A stretch of DNA of 64,000 nt from Parafrigoribacterium mesophilum. Its GTDB lineage: Bacteria; Actinomycetota; Actinomycetes; Actinomycetales; Microbacteriaceae. The notes beneath the pieces are model-generated. The model had not been told where the DNA came from. It was given only the letters and a program-made list of their open reading frames with translations, and searched no databases. The stretch spans positions 1,736,001 through 1,800,000 of the forward strand of contig NZ_JBDJAF010000001.1 in NCBI RefSeq assembly GCF_039652555.1, written 5' to 3'. Shown piece after piece: positions 42,559 to 52,298 of this stretch (positions within the stretch are counted from its first letter, which is position 1; each line of letters opens with the position of its first letter). Made by a program: the position numbers and the translations under genes.

Positions 42559-42665
42559 GACTGTGTCCATTTACCGTCACAGGGTGTGCCAGTGCACAGA
42601 AACAGCCCAGTCTGGGCCCCACCGACTAACATCGTGATACGTACGCGCACGCTGAGAGGGATTTC

Positions 42666-43397
42666 TTGGGGCTACTGGACAACTTCGAAAGAGGTCTTGA
42701 GCGGGCGGTCAACGGCGCCTTCGCCAAGACCTTTAAGAGCGGTCTGCAACCGATCGAGATCACCAGCGCCCTGCGCCGGGAACTGGACACCAAGGCGGCA
42801 GTGGTCTCCCGCGATCGCATTCTGGTGCCGAACAAGTTCACCGTACGGCTCAGTTCCGTCGACCACGAACGGATGACCGCGATCGGCCCGGCCCTGATAG
42901 ACGAGCTGACCCAGCTCGTGCAACAGCACGCCACCGCCCAGCACTACCAATTCCCCGGCGGAATCAGCATCAAACTTGCCGAAGACCCGGCGCTCAGCCA
43001 AGGCATGATCCAGGTCGACTCGGTCAACATCAAGGGCACCGTGCAATGGACGCCCGTGCTCGACATCGGCGGCAAGCGGTATCCGATCACCAAGTCCCGA
43101 ACCATCATCGGTCGCGGCAGCGACGCGGATGTCGTCGTCGACGACACGGGAATCTCCCGCAAGCACGTCGAAGTGCTCTGGGACGGCTCCCGAGCCGAAG
43201 TCAACGACCTGGGCTCGACTAACGGCTCCCAACTCAACGGGGTACCGGTGAAACGCGCACCGCTTCCCGCCGATTCGGTGATTTCGGTCGGTCGAACCCG
43301 TATCGTTTTCCGAGTGTTGGCCCAATCGTCGTCGATCGACCAGTTCTCCGACCTCCGGGTCGATCCGTCAACGCGCGATGACGGTGGTCGTCGGTGA
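42666..43397 (+). CDS. fhaA: FhaA, DUF3662 and FHA domain protein
   Basis: This 243-residue protein has an N-terminal DUF3662 domain (1-115, LLDNFERGLERAVNGAFAK) and a C-terminal FHA phosphothreonine-binding domain (about 140-220). The FHA domain has Gly149-Arg150, Ser164, His167 and Asn186 (IIGRGSDADVVVDD, SRKHVEV, LGSTNG). In mycobacteria FhaA binds phosphorylated MviN and works with PknB in peptidoglycan synthesis. TTG 42666 has GAGAGGG upstream. A TAACAT hexamer lies at 42627. It is first gene of the seven-gene cell-division/kinase operon and overlaps fhaB by four bases. Confidence 0.93.
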   Translation: MGLLDNFERGLERAVNGAFAKTFKSGLQPIEITSALRRELDTKAAVVSRDRILVPNKFTVRLSSVDHERMTAIGPALIDELTQLVQQHATAQHYQFPGGISIKLAEDPALSQGMIQVDSVNIKGTVQWTPVLDIGGKRYPITKSRTIIGRGSDADVVVDDTGISRKHVEVLWDGSRAEVNDLGSTNGSQLNGVPVKRAPLPADSVISVGRTRIVFRVLAQSSSIDQFSDLRVDPSTRDDGGRR

Positions 43398-43927
43398 GCG
43401 AACTGACACTGCTGCTCCTGAGATTCGGGTTCCTCCTTCTTCTCTGGGCTTTCGTGTTCGCCGTCGTCTACGCCCTTCGTTCCGACCTCTTCGGCCAGCG
43501 CGTGCGACGGATGCCCCAGGAAGGACAGGCGGCATCCCCCTTTCCCGCAGCCGGTCGCCCTACAGCGGCACCTGCTGCGCAGCCCGCCGCGCGAGCCGCC
43601 GGTCAGAGCCCGAGTGACGCACCGGCAACTGCCACCTCGGCGAAACGGCTTGTCATTACCTCCGGAGCCAAAGCCGGCATGGAACTCCCACTCTCTGGCG
43701 ACCCGCTCACCATCGGACGCTCGGGCGAAAGCGGCCTCGTGATCCGGGACGACTACACCTCGACGCACCACGCCAGACTGCTGCTCTGGGGCGACGACTG
43801 GGTGCTGCAAGACCTCGACTCCACCAACGGCACATTCCTCGACGGCGTGCGCGTCACGGTGCCTACCCACGTTCCGCTGAATACCCCCATCAAAATCGGC
43901 ACGACCAGTTTCGAACTGCGGCGGTAG
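43394..43927 (+). CDS. fhaB: FhaB/FipA, membrane-anchored FHA protein
   Basis: This 177-residue protein has one N-terminal membrane helix (LLLLRFGFLLLLWAFVFAVVY, residues about 5-25), an Ala/Pro/Gln linker and a C-terminal FHA domain (LTIGRSGESGLVIRDDYTSTHHARL, LDSTNGTFLDG). In mycobacteria FhaB/FipA links FtsQ and FtsZ and is phosphorylated by PknA. The GTG start overlaps the fhaA stop (GTGA). Four bases separate its stop from pstP. Confidence 0.93.
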   Translation: MSELTLLLLRFGFLLLLWAFVFAVVYALRSDLFGQRVRRMPQEGQAASPFPAAGRPTAAPAAQPAARAAGQSPSDAPATATSAKRLVITSGAKAGMELPLSGDPLTIGRSGESGLVIRDDYTSTHHARLLLWGDDWVLQDLDSTNGTFLDGVRVTVPTHVPLNTPIKIGTTSFELRR

Positions 43928-43931
43928 CCGG

Positions 43932-45176
43932 ATGCCGACAACGGGCAAGAGCGCCGCGGTTTCCCATGTAGGAAAGATCCGCGCGAACAACCAGGACTCC
44001 GGTTACGCCGGCAGTCGGCTATTTGTCGTGGCCGACGGGATGGGCGGCCACGCCGGCGGCGATGTCGCCTCGGCGGTCGCACTGCGCCGTGTTATGGAGA
44101 CCGACAAGGACTATGCCTCCGCCCACGACGCCCAATACGCCTTGCAGTCGGCCTTCATCGCGGCGAACACACTTCTCGCCCAAACGGTCTTCGAACACCC
44201 CGAACTCATGGGAATGGGCACAACAGTAAGCGCCATTCTCCGAGTGGGCGACGAAGTCGCGATCGCGCACATCGGTGACTCTAGGATCTATCTACTTCGC
44301 GGCGGCGAACTGTCCCAGATCAGCGCCGACCACACCTTTGTGCAACGACTGGTCGACTCCGGACGAATCACGCCGGAAGAAGCGGCCGTGCATCCGCGGC
44401 GCTCGGTGCTCATGCGGGTGCTCGGTGACGTGGACGCCACGCCCGAAATCGACACCACCGTGCAGGCTGTGCAGCCGGGTGACCGCTGGCTGATCTGTTC
44501 CGACGGACTCAGCAGCTACGTCTCGGACGAGAAGATCCGTGCGGTGTTGCAGTCGGCAGCGACCGCTCAGGATGCGGCGCAGCGGCTTGTCGAGGAAAGC
44601 CTTAGCGTTGGCGCGCCGGACAACGTCACCGTGGTCGTGGTCGACATCGACGAGACCGGCGACTCCTCCACCGCACCCGCGGAGGTCGTGGGATCCGCGG
44701 CGCAGCCGTTGTCGTTCGAAAACGACTCCTCCCGGCGCTCCCTCCGCCTGCCCACCCTGCTCCTGCATCCGCTCAAGGTCACCCTGCAGGAGGACAGCCA
44801 CTTTGAGCCGGAGTCGGACGAATATCTCAACGAACTCATTGAGGAAGACAAACGACGCTCGAAACGGCGGCGGATCAGCTGGCTGATCGGCATCGGCCTG
44901 GCCGTTATTGCGATTGCGGTGGCCCTCGTGTTCGGTTACCGGTGGACGCAAACCCACTACTACGTGGGCGCCGACGGAGAATCGGTTGCTATCTTCCAGG
45001 GCGTGCAACAGAACATCGGGCCGATCTCGCTGCACAGCGTCTACGAAGAGACCAGCCTGCGGCTGGACGACCTGCCGGCCTACTGGCGCGACAGCGTGGT
45101 CAACACGATCAGCGCCGACAATCTCGACGACGCCAAGGCGATCCTCGACCGACTGAGCAACTCCGCACATGACTGA
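43932..45176 (+). CDS. pstP: PstP, membrane-bound PP2C-type Ser/Thr phosphatase
   Basis: This 414-residue protein has the PPM catalytic core in 1-240: VVADGMGGHAGGD (metal Asp), GTTVSAI, HIGDSRIYLLRGG and a late APDNVTVVVVD. One membrane helix (ISWLIGIGLAVIAIAVALVFGYRW, about 315-340) and a small outer domain follow. It reverses phosphorylation by PknA and PknB. The rodA start overlaps its last eight bases (ATGACTGA). Confidence 0.95.
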   Translation: MPTTGKSAAVSHVGKIRANNQDSGYAGSRLFVVADGMGGHAGGDVASAVALRRVMETDKDYASAHDAQYALQSAFIAANTLLAQTVFEHPELMGMGTTVSAILRVGDEVAIAHIGDSRIYLLRGGELSQISADHTFVQRLVDSGRITPEEAAVHPRRSVLMRVLGDVDATPEIDTTVQAVQPGDRWLICSDGLSSYVSDEKIRAVLQSAATAQDAAQRLVEESLSVGAPDNVTVVVVDIDETGDSSTAPAEVVGSAAQPLSFENDSSRRSLRLPTLLLHPLKVTLQEDSHFEPESDEYLNELIEEDKRRSKRRRISWLIGIGLAVIAIAVALVFGYRWTQTHYYVGADGESVAIFQGVQQNIGPISLHSVYEETSLRLDDLPAYWRDSVVNTISADNLDDAKAILDRLSNSAHD

Positions 45177-46587
45177 CAGCCAGAACACCGCAGCAATCGA
45201 CCGACCGACGCCGGCCAGCCCTCGCGCCGCATTCACCAGTAGCATCAAGCTCACGCTGCGTGTTCCGGCCAAGCTCCGCAACCTGGAGCTCGTGCTCTTG
45301 TTGTTCGCCTGCGCGATCAACGGCGCCGCCGCGGTTCTCGTGCAGCTAGGCGCGCTCGGTGCTGTGCACCTCGATGTGATCTTCCAGGGCGCCGGTCTTG
45401 CCGTGCTCGCCTTGGGTATGCACGTCGCCCTGCGCTTCGTCGCCTCCCAAGCAGACCCGTTCATCCTCCCCATCGTCACCTTGCTCAATGGGTTAGGCAT
45501 CGCCGAGATCTACCGCATCGACATCGCGCACGGGGTTTCCGGTTGGGAGGCTGCCTCGGTCCGGCAGATCGTGTGGACCGCGATGGCAATGGCCATTGCT
45601 CTCATCGTCATCATCGTCATCCGAAACCACCGCGTGCTGCAGCGTTACCGCTACATTGCGATGTTCACCGGCATAGCCTTGCTGCTGTTGCCGATGCTGC
45701 CTTTCATTGGCGCTGAGAAATTCGGTTCCCGGGTCTGGATCGACATCGGACCGTTCTCGTTCCAGCCGGGAGAACTGGGCAAGATAGCGCTGGCAATCTT
45801 CTTCGCCGGATACCTTGTCGAAAGCCGAGACAGTCTCTCGATGGTGGGCAAGAAGTTCCTCGGCATGCGCTTCCCCCGGGCCAGGGACCTCGGCCCCATT
45901 CTTGTGACTTGGGCCGCCGCGATGGCGGTGCTCATCTTCCAACGGGACCTCGGCACTTCCCTGCTCTACTTCGGCCTGTTCCTGGTGATGATCTACGTCG
46001 CCACCGGCCGACTGAGCTGGGTGATCCTCGGATTAGGGTTGTTCCTCGCCGGCGCCGTGGTCGCTGGCCAGGCGCTCGGCTACGTCACTTCCCGCTTCCA
46101 CGGCTGGCTCGACGCGTTCAGCCCCGACGTCTATGACCGGCAGGGCGGCAGCTATCAGCTGGTTCAGGGGTTGTTCGGCCTGGCGCACGGCGGACTGCTC
46201 GGCACCGGGCTGGGTGAGGGGCGACCCACGATCGTTCCCCTGGCCGAAAGCGACTTCATCGTCGCGAGCCTCGGTGAAGAACTCGGCCTGGCTGGTCTGT
46301 TCGCCATTCTCGCGCTGTACCTGCTGTTGGTCTCCCGTGGCATGCGGGTCGGTTTCGCCGGGTCGGATGACTTCGGCCGGCTGCTCGGCGTCGGCCTGGC
46401 CTTTGTCATCGCGCTGCAGGTATTCATCGTCATCGGCGGCGTCACCCGGGTGATCCCGCTAACCGGACTGACCACACCGTTTCTGGCGGCCGGAGGCTCG
46501 TCGCTGGTAGCCAACTGGATCATCGCCGCGCTGCTGCTGCGCCTGTCCGACACCATCCGAAACCAGCCGAGGCTGGTGGTGGGCTAG
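45169..46587 (+). CDS. rodA: RodA/FtsW-type SEDS peptidoglycan glycosyltransferase
   Basis: This 472-residue protein has about ten to twelve membrane helices and the SEDS signature (GSRVWIDIGPFSFQPGELGKIALAIFFAGYL; later ESDFIVASLGEELGLAG and TTPFLAAGGSSLVANW). It polymerises lipid II with the following class B PBP. The order pstP-rodA-pbpA is that of M. tuberculosis. The stop TAG is followed directly by the pbpA ATG. Confidence 0.95.
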   Translation: MTDSQNTAAIDRPTPASPRAAFTSSIKLTLRVPAKLRNLELVLLLFACAINGAAAVLVQLGALGAVHLDVIFQGAGLAVLALGMHVALRFVASQADPFILPIVTLLNGLGIAEIYRIDIAHGVSGWEAASVRQIVWTAMAMAIALIVIIVIRNHRVLQRYRYIAMFTGIALLLLPMLPFIGAEKFGSRVWIDIGPFSFQPGELGKIALAIFFAGYLVESRDSLSMVGKKFLGMRFPRARDLGPILVTWAAAMAVLIFQRDLGTSLLYFGLFLVMIYVATGRLSWVILGLGLFLAGAVVAGQALGYVTSRFHGWLDAFSPDVYDRQGGSYQLVQGLFGLAHGGLLGTGLGEGRPTIVPLAESDFIVASLGEELGLAGLFAILALYLLLVSRGMRVGFAGSDDFGRLLGVGLAFVIALQVFIVIGGVTRVIPLTGLTTPFLAAGGSSLVANWIIAALLLRLSDTIRNQPRLVVG

Positions 46588-48027
46588 ATGAACAAGGAAC
46601 TCAAGAGAATCAGCACGGCGGTGCTGGTGATGTTCGTGGCACTGCTGTGCTCCAGCACCGTGATCGGCGTGTTCCAGGTCGACAACCTCCGCGTCGACAG
46701 CCGCAACGTGCGCACCATGTACGACAGTTACTCCGCCGAACGCGGCCCGATCCTGGTTCAAGGACAGCCGATCGCGGAGTCGAAACCCTCCGACGACCAG
46801 TACAACTTCCAGCGCGTTTACACGAACCCGCAGCTCTACTCCGCCGTCACCGGATACTTCACCCTCAATCAGGGCACCACCGGCGTCGAGTCCGCCCTCA
46901 ACGATCACCTCAGCGGAACCGCTAACGACCAGTTCCTGGACAAGGTCAATGCCATCCTCACCGGCGACAAGCCCAAGGGCGCCGCGGTCGAATTGACCAT
47001 CGATCCGGTCGCACAACAGGCCGCCTGGGATGCGCTCGGCAACTACAACGGCGCCGTCATCGCCCTGAACCCGAAAACCGGCGCGGTGTTGGCCATGGTC
47101 TCTAAACCAGCCTTCGACCCCAATCCGCTGGCATCCCACAACACCAAAGACGTGATCGCCGCCTACAAAGCACTCCTGGCCGATCCGACCGACCCTCTGG
47201 TGAACCGCACCATCGCCGGCGACCTGTACCATCCCGGATCCGTATTCAAGCTGGTGGTCACCTCGGCGGCCATCGACAGCGGCAAGTTCACCGCGGACAG
47301 CCAGTTCCCCAATCCGCCTACTCTGCAACTGCCGCTGAGTTCGTCCGTGCTGCACAACGCGGAAGAAGGCACCTGCGGTGGCACGGCGACCATTTCCATC
47401 GCCGATGCGCTGCGTCAAAGCTGCAATGTTCCATTCGCCCAGATCGGCGCGGCAGTCGGGCAAGACACGATCGGCAGTTACGCCAAAAAGTTCGGCTTCG
47501 GAGACCGAATCAAGGTTCCGATGCCGGCAACCCGGAGTGTGTATCCAAAGAACATGGATGCGCCAAGCGTCATGCTCTCCTCGTTCGGACAGGGTGATGT
47601 GCGGGTCACCCCGCTGCAAATCGCGATGGTGACAGCCGGCATCGCCAATGGAGGGACTCTGATGCAACCAACAGTGGTCAAGACCGTGACTGCCCCGAAT
47701 CTCAAGGTGATCCAGCCGTTCACGCCCAGCGTCTACAGTCAACCGATCAGCGCTCAGAGCAGTGCGACGCTGCGACAACTCATGGTGAACAACGTCAACA
47801 ATGGCGCTGCCAGTAATGGGAGAATAAGCGGAGTCGACGTGGGCGGCAAAACCGGAACAGCGCAGAACGGGCAGGGACGAGCGAACACTCTCTGGTTCAC
47901 CGGATTCGCCCCCGCGAACGATCCACAGATCGCCATTGCAGTCGTCGTCGAAAACGGGACTGGTTTCGGTAATCAGGTAGCTGCACCAATTGCGAGGAAG
48001 GTAATAGAGGCGGTGCTGAACAAATGA
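46588..48027 (+). CDS. pbpA: PbpA, class B penicillin-binding protein (transpeptidase)
   Basis: This 479-residue protein has an N-terminal membrane anchor (AVLVMFVALLCSSTVIGVFQV) and a transpeptidase domain. Catalytic motifs are present: SxxK as HPGSVFKLV, SxN as QSCNVP and KTG as GGKTGTAQNG. It cross-links peptidoglycan with the RodA-type partner. Its stop overlaps the pknA start by four bases (ATGA). Confidence 0.95.
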   Translation: MNKELKRISTAVLVMFVALLCSSTVIGVFQVDNLRVDSRNVRTMYDSYSAERGPILVQGQPIAESKPSDDQYNFQRVYTNPQLYSAVTGYFTLNQGTTGVESALNDHLSGTANDQFLDKVNAILTGDKPKGAAVELTIDPVAQQAAWDALGNYNGAVIALNPKTGAVLAMVSKPAFDPNPLASHNTKDVIAAYKALLADPTDPLVNRTIAGDLYHPGSVFKLVVTSAAIDSGKFTADSQFPNPPTLQLPLSSSVLHNAEEGTCGGTATISIADALRQSCNVPFAQIGAAVGQDTIGSYAKKFGFGDRIKVPMPATRSVYPKNMDAPSVMLSSFGQGDVRVTPLQIAMVTAGIANGGTLMQPTVVKTVTAPNLKVIQPFTPSVYSQPISAQSSATLRQLMVNNVNNGAASNGRISGVDVGGKTGTAQNGQGRANTLWFTGFAPANDPQIAIAVVVENGTGFGNQVAAPIARKVIEAVLNK

Positions 48028-49715
48028 GACCCACTAGCGGCCTCACTTTCGGGGGACGGTACCAACTTTCCAGTCGCATCGCCATCGGCGGCATGGGCGA
48101 GGTGTGGGAGGCCACCGACCTCGTCATCGGTCGCACCGTCGCGATCAAGATCTTGAAGGACGAATACCTGGGTGACCCTGGGTTCCTCGAGCGGTTCCGC
48201 GCCGAGGCGCGGCACGCGGCGCTGGTCAACCACGAGGGCATCGCGAACGTCTTCGACTACGGCGAAGAAGATGGCAGCGCTTACCTGGTGATGGAGCTGG
48301 TGCCCGGCGAAGCGCTGTCGACCATCCTCGAACGCGAGCGGGTGCTCTCCACCGACCGGGTACTGGACATCGTCGCGCAAACCGCTGCGGCGCTGCACGC
48401 TGCCCATTCAGCGGGTCTCGTGCACCGCGACATCAAACCGGGCAACCTGCTGATCACCCCGGACGGCCGCGTCAAGATCACCGACTTCGGCATCGCCCGC
48501 ATCGCCGACCAGGTGCCGCTGACCGCCACCGGCCAGGTCATGGGCACCGTGCAGTACCTGTCCCCCGAGCAGGCCAGCGGACATCCGGCCTCCCCCACCA
48601 CCGACATCTACTCGCTCGGCATCGTCGCCTACGAGTGCCTCGCCGGCCGTCGGCCGTTCACCGGCGAATCGCAGGTTGCCATCGCCATGGCTCAGATCAA
48701 CGAGGCGGCACCGGAGCTGCCGGTCACCGTCTCGGAGCCGGTGCGCAACCTCGTTTACTCGTCCATCGCGAAGAACCCGGCCAACCGGCCGGCCTCTGCG
48801 GCCCACCTGGCCAGAGCGGCTCAAGCTCTCCGTCGTGGGGATGTGGCCGCCGCCGCCGCCGCCGTCCCCGGTGTCGTGGGCACCGGATCACTGGCGGTGC
48901 TGCGCAACCCGTCCGACAACGACCAGGCCACCCGTCTGCTCACGACGGCATCCCCGGCCGCAGGCCCCACGCGGGCGCAAGCGGCCGCCGCGGCGAAAAA
49001 GCGCAGGAACCCGTGGACCTGGCCGCTGATCGCGCTGATCGCGCTGATTCTGCTCGTGGTGCTGGCCGGAATCATCCTGGCGCTGCAGCAGCAGAAGACC
49101 CCGGTCCCGGTAAGCCCGTCACCGTCCGTCACGTCGAGTTCGCCGTCCCCGTCCCCGACGCCCACACCCAGCCCCACCGTCACCACGGTCAGTATCGTCA
49201 AAGGGGACTTCGTCGGCAAGACGGCCGACGAGGCCCGTGACCTGCTCCAGAGCCTGGGCATGATCGCCGACGTGCAGGAGGGATCCAGCGCGCAGAACCC
49301 CAACGACGTGGGCAAGGTCTACGACGTCAACCCCACCGGGAACCTCGACAAGGGCACCCAGGTCACGGTCAAGGTATGGTCGGCGATGCCCGAACCCACG
49401 GCACCGAGCGCACCGACGGTGAAATCCGCCGACCCGCCCGCCAACGGCGGCGTTTACGTTCCGGGAAGCAAGGTCACCGTGCAGTGGGATGACTACAAGG
49501 GCTGCCCGGCGAGCACCAGCCTCACCGCCTACCGGGTGAGCGTGAATGGGCAGCCATCTCCTGACAATCCGATCCCGGCAACGACGAGAACGACCACCTT
49601 CAACCTGCCGGCCGAGCCGGGCGACACCACGGTCAGCTATCTGGCCGAGTGCTCGGGCATCCAGTCACCGGCATCCCCGACCCTCACCCTGAAAAGTGCC
49701 GTCCCGACTCCGTAG
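48024..49715 (+). CDS. pknA: PknA-type Ser/Thr kinase with one PASTA and an Ig/Fn3-like outer domain
   Basis: This 563-residue protein has a kinase domain (about 12-275) with glycine loop IAIGGMGEVWEA, Lys in VAIKIL, HRDIKPGN and TDFGIAR. One membrane helix near 335-358 (WPLIALIALILLVVLAGIILAL) is followed by a Pro/Ser linker. A single PASTA-like domain (VKGDFVGKTADEARDLLQSLGM) and an Ig/Fn3-like C-terminal domain (Ala/Pro-rich, about 465-560) complete the protein. M. tuberculosis PknA (about 430 residues) has no PASTA, so this outer part is larger. It regulates shape and division. Confidence 0.92.
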   Translation: MRPTSGLTFGGRYQLSSRIAIGGMGEVWEATDLVIGRTVAIKILKDEYLGDPGFLERFRAEARHAALVNHEGIANVFDYGEEDGSAYLVMELVPGEALSTILERERVLSTDRVLDIVAQTAAALHAAHSAGLVHRDIKPGNLLITPDGRVKITDFGIARIADQVPLTATGQVMGTVQYLSPEQASGHPASPTTDIYSLGIVAYECLAGRRPFTGESQVAIAMAQINEAAPELPVTVSEPVRNLVYSSIAKNPANRPASAAHLARAAQALRRGDVAAAAAAVPGVVGTGSLAVLRNPSDNDQATRLLTTASPAAGPTRAQAAAAAKKRRNPWTWPLIALIALILLVVLAGIILALQQQKTPVPVSPSPSVTSSSPSPSPTPTPSPTVTTVSIVKGDFVGKTADEARDLLQSLGMIADVQEGSSAQNPNDVGKVYDVNPTGNLDKGTQVTVKVWSAMPEPTAPSAPTVKSADPPANGGVYVPGSKVTVQWDDYKGCPASTSLTAYRVSVNGQPSPDNPIPATTRTTTFNLPAEPGDTTVSYLAECSGIQSPASPTLTLKSAVPTP

Positions 49716-49783
49716 CAGGAAGTGAAGTTGTCGCCACCGGTTACACTGGCAAGGGATTACCGAGGCCATCCGGGAGAGCGCAC

Positions 49784-51478
49784 GTGACAGAAGGTACTCG
49801 CCTGCTCGCCGGCAGGTACGAGGTCGGGGCACTGATTGGGCACGGCGGCATGGCCGACGTGCACCTGGGCACCGACACCCGACTGGGGCGACGGGTGGCC
49901 ATCAAGCTCCTGAAGCCGTCCCTGGCCACCGATCCGAAATTCCGCATCCTGTTCCGTGAGGAAGCGCAGAAGGCCGCCAGGATGGCGCACCCCACCATCG
50001 TGCGGGTATTCGACGCCGGCGAGGAGACGATCCGCGAACCGAACGGCCACGAGACCCAACTGCCGTTCATCGTCATGGAGTACGTGGACGGCCGGCTGCT
50101 CAAAGACATCATCGCCGACGGCCCTCTCGAGCCGAGAGAAGCCATCCGCATCATCTCCGGAGTGCTCACCGCGCTGGAGTACAGCCACCGCGCACTGCTC
50201 GTGCACCGCGACATCAAGCCGGGCAATGTCATGGTCACCCAGAACGGCCAGGTAAAGGTGATGGACTTCGGCATCGCCAGAGCCGTGTCAGACAACTCCG
50301 CGACCGTGGCCGATACCAGTGCCATCCTGGGCACGGCCCAGTACTTCTCCCCCGAGCAGGCGCGCGGCGAGACAGTGGATGCCCGCACCGACCTGTATTC
50401 GACCGGTGTCGTGCTGTTCGAGTTGCTCACCGGCAGGCCGCCGTTCCGCGGCGACCGCCCGGCCGCGGTGGCCTACCAACACATCAGCGAACAGGCTCCC
50501 GCGCCCAGTAACCTGAATCCTCGCATCTCCCCCGCCCTGGACGCCGTGGTGTTGCACTCGCTCAGCAAGGACAAGTTCGACCGTTTCCAAACCGCCGGCG
50601 AGTTCCGCGCCGACCTGGAAGCGGCGGCCGCCGGCAACGTGCCGGTGCATAAACCGGTCGCCGACTTCAACGCCACGCTGTTCGGTGTGAACCCGCACGC
50701 GGTCGCCGGCTCCGAAGCCACAATGCGTCAACTGTCGGCCACCAACGATGAACGTCTGGTCCGCACGCAGACTCGTCCGCCGGTCGCCTGGATCTGGGCG
50801 GGCGTCACCATCGTCGCCGTGATCATTGCGGCGGTGATGTTCTGGGTGCTCACTTTCCAGCAGACTGCCATCGCGCCAGACCTTTCCGTGGAGGTACCCG
50901 GCGTCGTCGGGGCGCAATACGAGAACGGCGCGCAAACGCTTACCAAGCTGGGCCTGGTACCCAACCGGTTCGGCGTCTCCAGCGACACCGTCCCCGCCGG
51001 AGTGATCACCCGCACCGATCCGGAATCCGGAACGGTCGTCGGCAAGCGGCAGGTGGTCAAGGTGTGGGTTTCGTTGGGCAAGAACCCGGTGACCGTACCA
51101 ATGCTCCGCAACATGCCGGAAGCGAACGCGATCTCAACCCTCGAGGCGGCAAAACTCAAGTACGGCCAGACCGACAGCGACTATTCGGCCACCGTTCCCG
51201 CCGGCATCGTCCTACGCAGCGATCCGGATGCCGGGGCGAGCGCCCATGAGGGCGACACGGTGAACCTGTTGGTCTCCAACGGCATGGTGAAGGTTCCCAC
51301 GGTCACCGGCCTACCGATCGGCACCGCGACGGCGACGCTGACCGCACTGCAGTTGGACGTCACCGCCCGGCAGGACAAGGACTGCACCGGCGAAGCCGTG
51401 ACCTCGCAGTCCCTGCCCGCCGGAGACCAGCCGCAGCGGTCCAATATCACCATCACCTACTGCAGCGGCACGGGCTGA
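49784..51478 (+). CDS. pknB: PknB, PASTA-domain Ser/Thr kinase
   Basis: This 564-residue protein has a kinase domain 1-280 (LIGHGGMADVHLG, VAIKLLK, HRDIKPGN, MDFGIARAV), a juxtamembrane linker and one helix (WIWAGVTIVAVIIAAVMFWVL). Three PASTA repeats follow (VEVPGVVGAQYENG, VTVPMLRNMPEANA, VKVPTVTGLPIGTA). PASTA repeats bind muropeptides or lipid II. GTG 49784 is chosen for GGGAG seven bases upstream and because MTEGTRLLAGRYEVG is the usual start; the open frame extends 45 codons further. A 68-bp gap to pknA has a TACACT hexamer at 49742. Confidence 0.94.
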   Translation: MTEGTRLLAGRYEVGALIGHGGMADVHLGTDTRLGRRVAIKLLKPSLATDPKFRILFREEAQKAARMAHPTIVRVFDAGEETIREPNGHETQLPFIVMEYVDGRLLKDIIADGPLEPREAIRIISGVLTALEYSHRALLVHRDIKPGNVMVTQNGQVKVMDFGIARAVSDNSATVADTSAILGTAQYFSPEQARGETVDARTDLYSTGVVLFELLTGRPPFRGDRPAAVAYQHISEQAPAPSNLNPRISPALDAVVLHSLSKDKFDRFQTAGEFRADLEAAAAGNVPVHKPVADFNATLFGVNPHAVAGSEATMRQLSATNDERLVRTQTRPPVAWIWAGVTIVAVIIAAVMFWVLTFQQTAIAPDLSVEVPGVVGAQYENGAQTLTKLGLVPNRFGVSSDTVPAGVITRTDPESGTVVGKRQVVKVWVSLGKNPVTVPMLRNMPEANAISTLEAAKLKYGQTDSDYSATVPAGIVLRSDPDAGASAHEGDTVNLLVSNGMVKVPTVTGLPIGTATATLTALQLDVTARQDKDCTGEAVTSQSLPAGDQPQRSNITITYCSGTG

Positions 51479-51492
51479 GCCGCGGACCTAGC

Positions 51493-52140
51493 TCACGTCG
51501 GCGTGCCCAGGTTGACCAACGGCACCAGGTGTCGTGCGGTCTCCCGCGCTTCGGGAAGCCCCACGACGGCCAGCCAGTTGGCCAACATCAGGTAGCCACC
51601 CTCGGTGAGCACCGACTCCGGGTGGAACTGCACCCCGAACACCGGCGCAGAGTCGTGCCGCAGCCCCATGATCGCGCCGTTCTCGGTGCGTGAGGTGACA
51701 ATGAGCCTCTGCGGCACGGTGGCATCCACCACGGCGAGGGAGTGATATCGGGTGGCGCGGAACGGCTGCGGCACACCGTGATAGAAGTCACTCTCATCGT
51801 GCGTGACCAGCGAGGTCTTGCCGTGCATGATTTCCGGGGCGTTGGTCACCGTCGCGCCGAGCGCTTCGGCAATCGCCTGATGCCCCAGGCAGACTCCGAG
51901 CAGCGGAGTTCCGCTGGCCAACGCGGCGTGCACAAGCGGGATTGAAACACCGGCTGCGGCCGGGGTGCCGGGTCCTGGCGACAGCAGTACGCCGTCGTAC
52001 TCGGCAAGCCGATCAGTGGCCTCCTCGGCGGTGAAAGCGTCGTTGCGCAGCACGGTCGTCTCTGCGCCCAGCTGCAGCAGGTACCCGTTCAGCGTGTAGA
52101 CGAAACTGTCATAGTTGTCGATGACGAGGACCCGGGTCAT
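51493..52140 (-). CDS. pabA: TrpG/PabA glutamine amidotransferase
   Basis: This 215-residue class I glutamine amidotransferase supplies ammonia for anthranilate or aminodeoxychorismate synthase. It starts TRVLVIDNYDSFVYTLNGYL, with the nucleophile Cys in GVCLGHQAI and the catalytic His-Glu in VQFHPESVL. The start ATG 52140 overlaps the stop of a 52-codon gene (ATGA); an upstream open frame has no support. It is convergent with pknB as in M. tuberculosis (trpG there). Confidence 0.92.
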   Translation of the reverse strand: MTRVLVIDNYDSFVYTLNGYLLQLGAETTVLRNDAFTAEEATDRLAEYDGVLLSPGPGTPAAAGVSIPLVHAALASGTPLLGVCLGHQAIAEALGATVTNAPEIMHGKTSLVTHDESDFYHGVPQPFRATRYHSLAVVDATVPQRLIVTSRTENGAIMGLRHDSAPVFGVQFHPESVLTEGGYLMLANWLAVVGLPEARETARHLVPLVNLGTPT

Positions 52141-52295
52141 GGCTCCACCGTGACGTCGTTGACGTTGACGAACGTGTTCAGCCACGGGAAGACCCATTCG
52201 ACCAGCACGGCCAGCACGATCGCAAGCAATACCAGCAGTTCCAGGATGCGCACCCACACCGGTCCGGGCAGGATGCGCCACAATGCTCCGTACAT
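52137..52295 (-). CDS. Small single-span membrane protein
   Basis: A 52-residue protein starting MYGALWRILPGPVWVRILELL, with one membrane helix (LLVLLAIVLAVLVEWVFPWL) and an outer tail ending NDVTVEP. It lies three bases after the sortase stop and overlaps the pabA start by four bases, so it is embedded in one operon. No family name known to me; close packing argues that it is real. It might help the sortase or divisome. Confidence 0.7.
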   Translation of the reverse strand: MYGALWRILPGPVWVRILELLVLLAIVLAVLVEWVFPWLNTFVNVNDVTVEP

Positions 52296-52298
52296 TCT

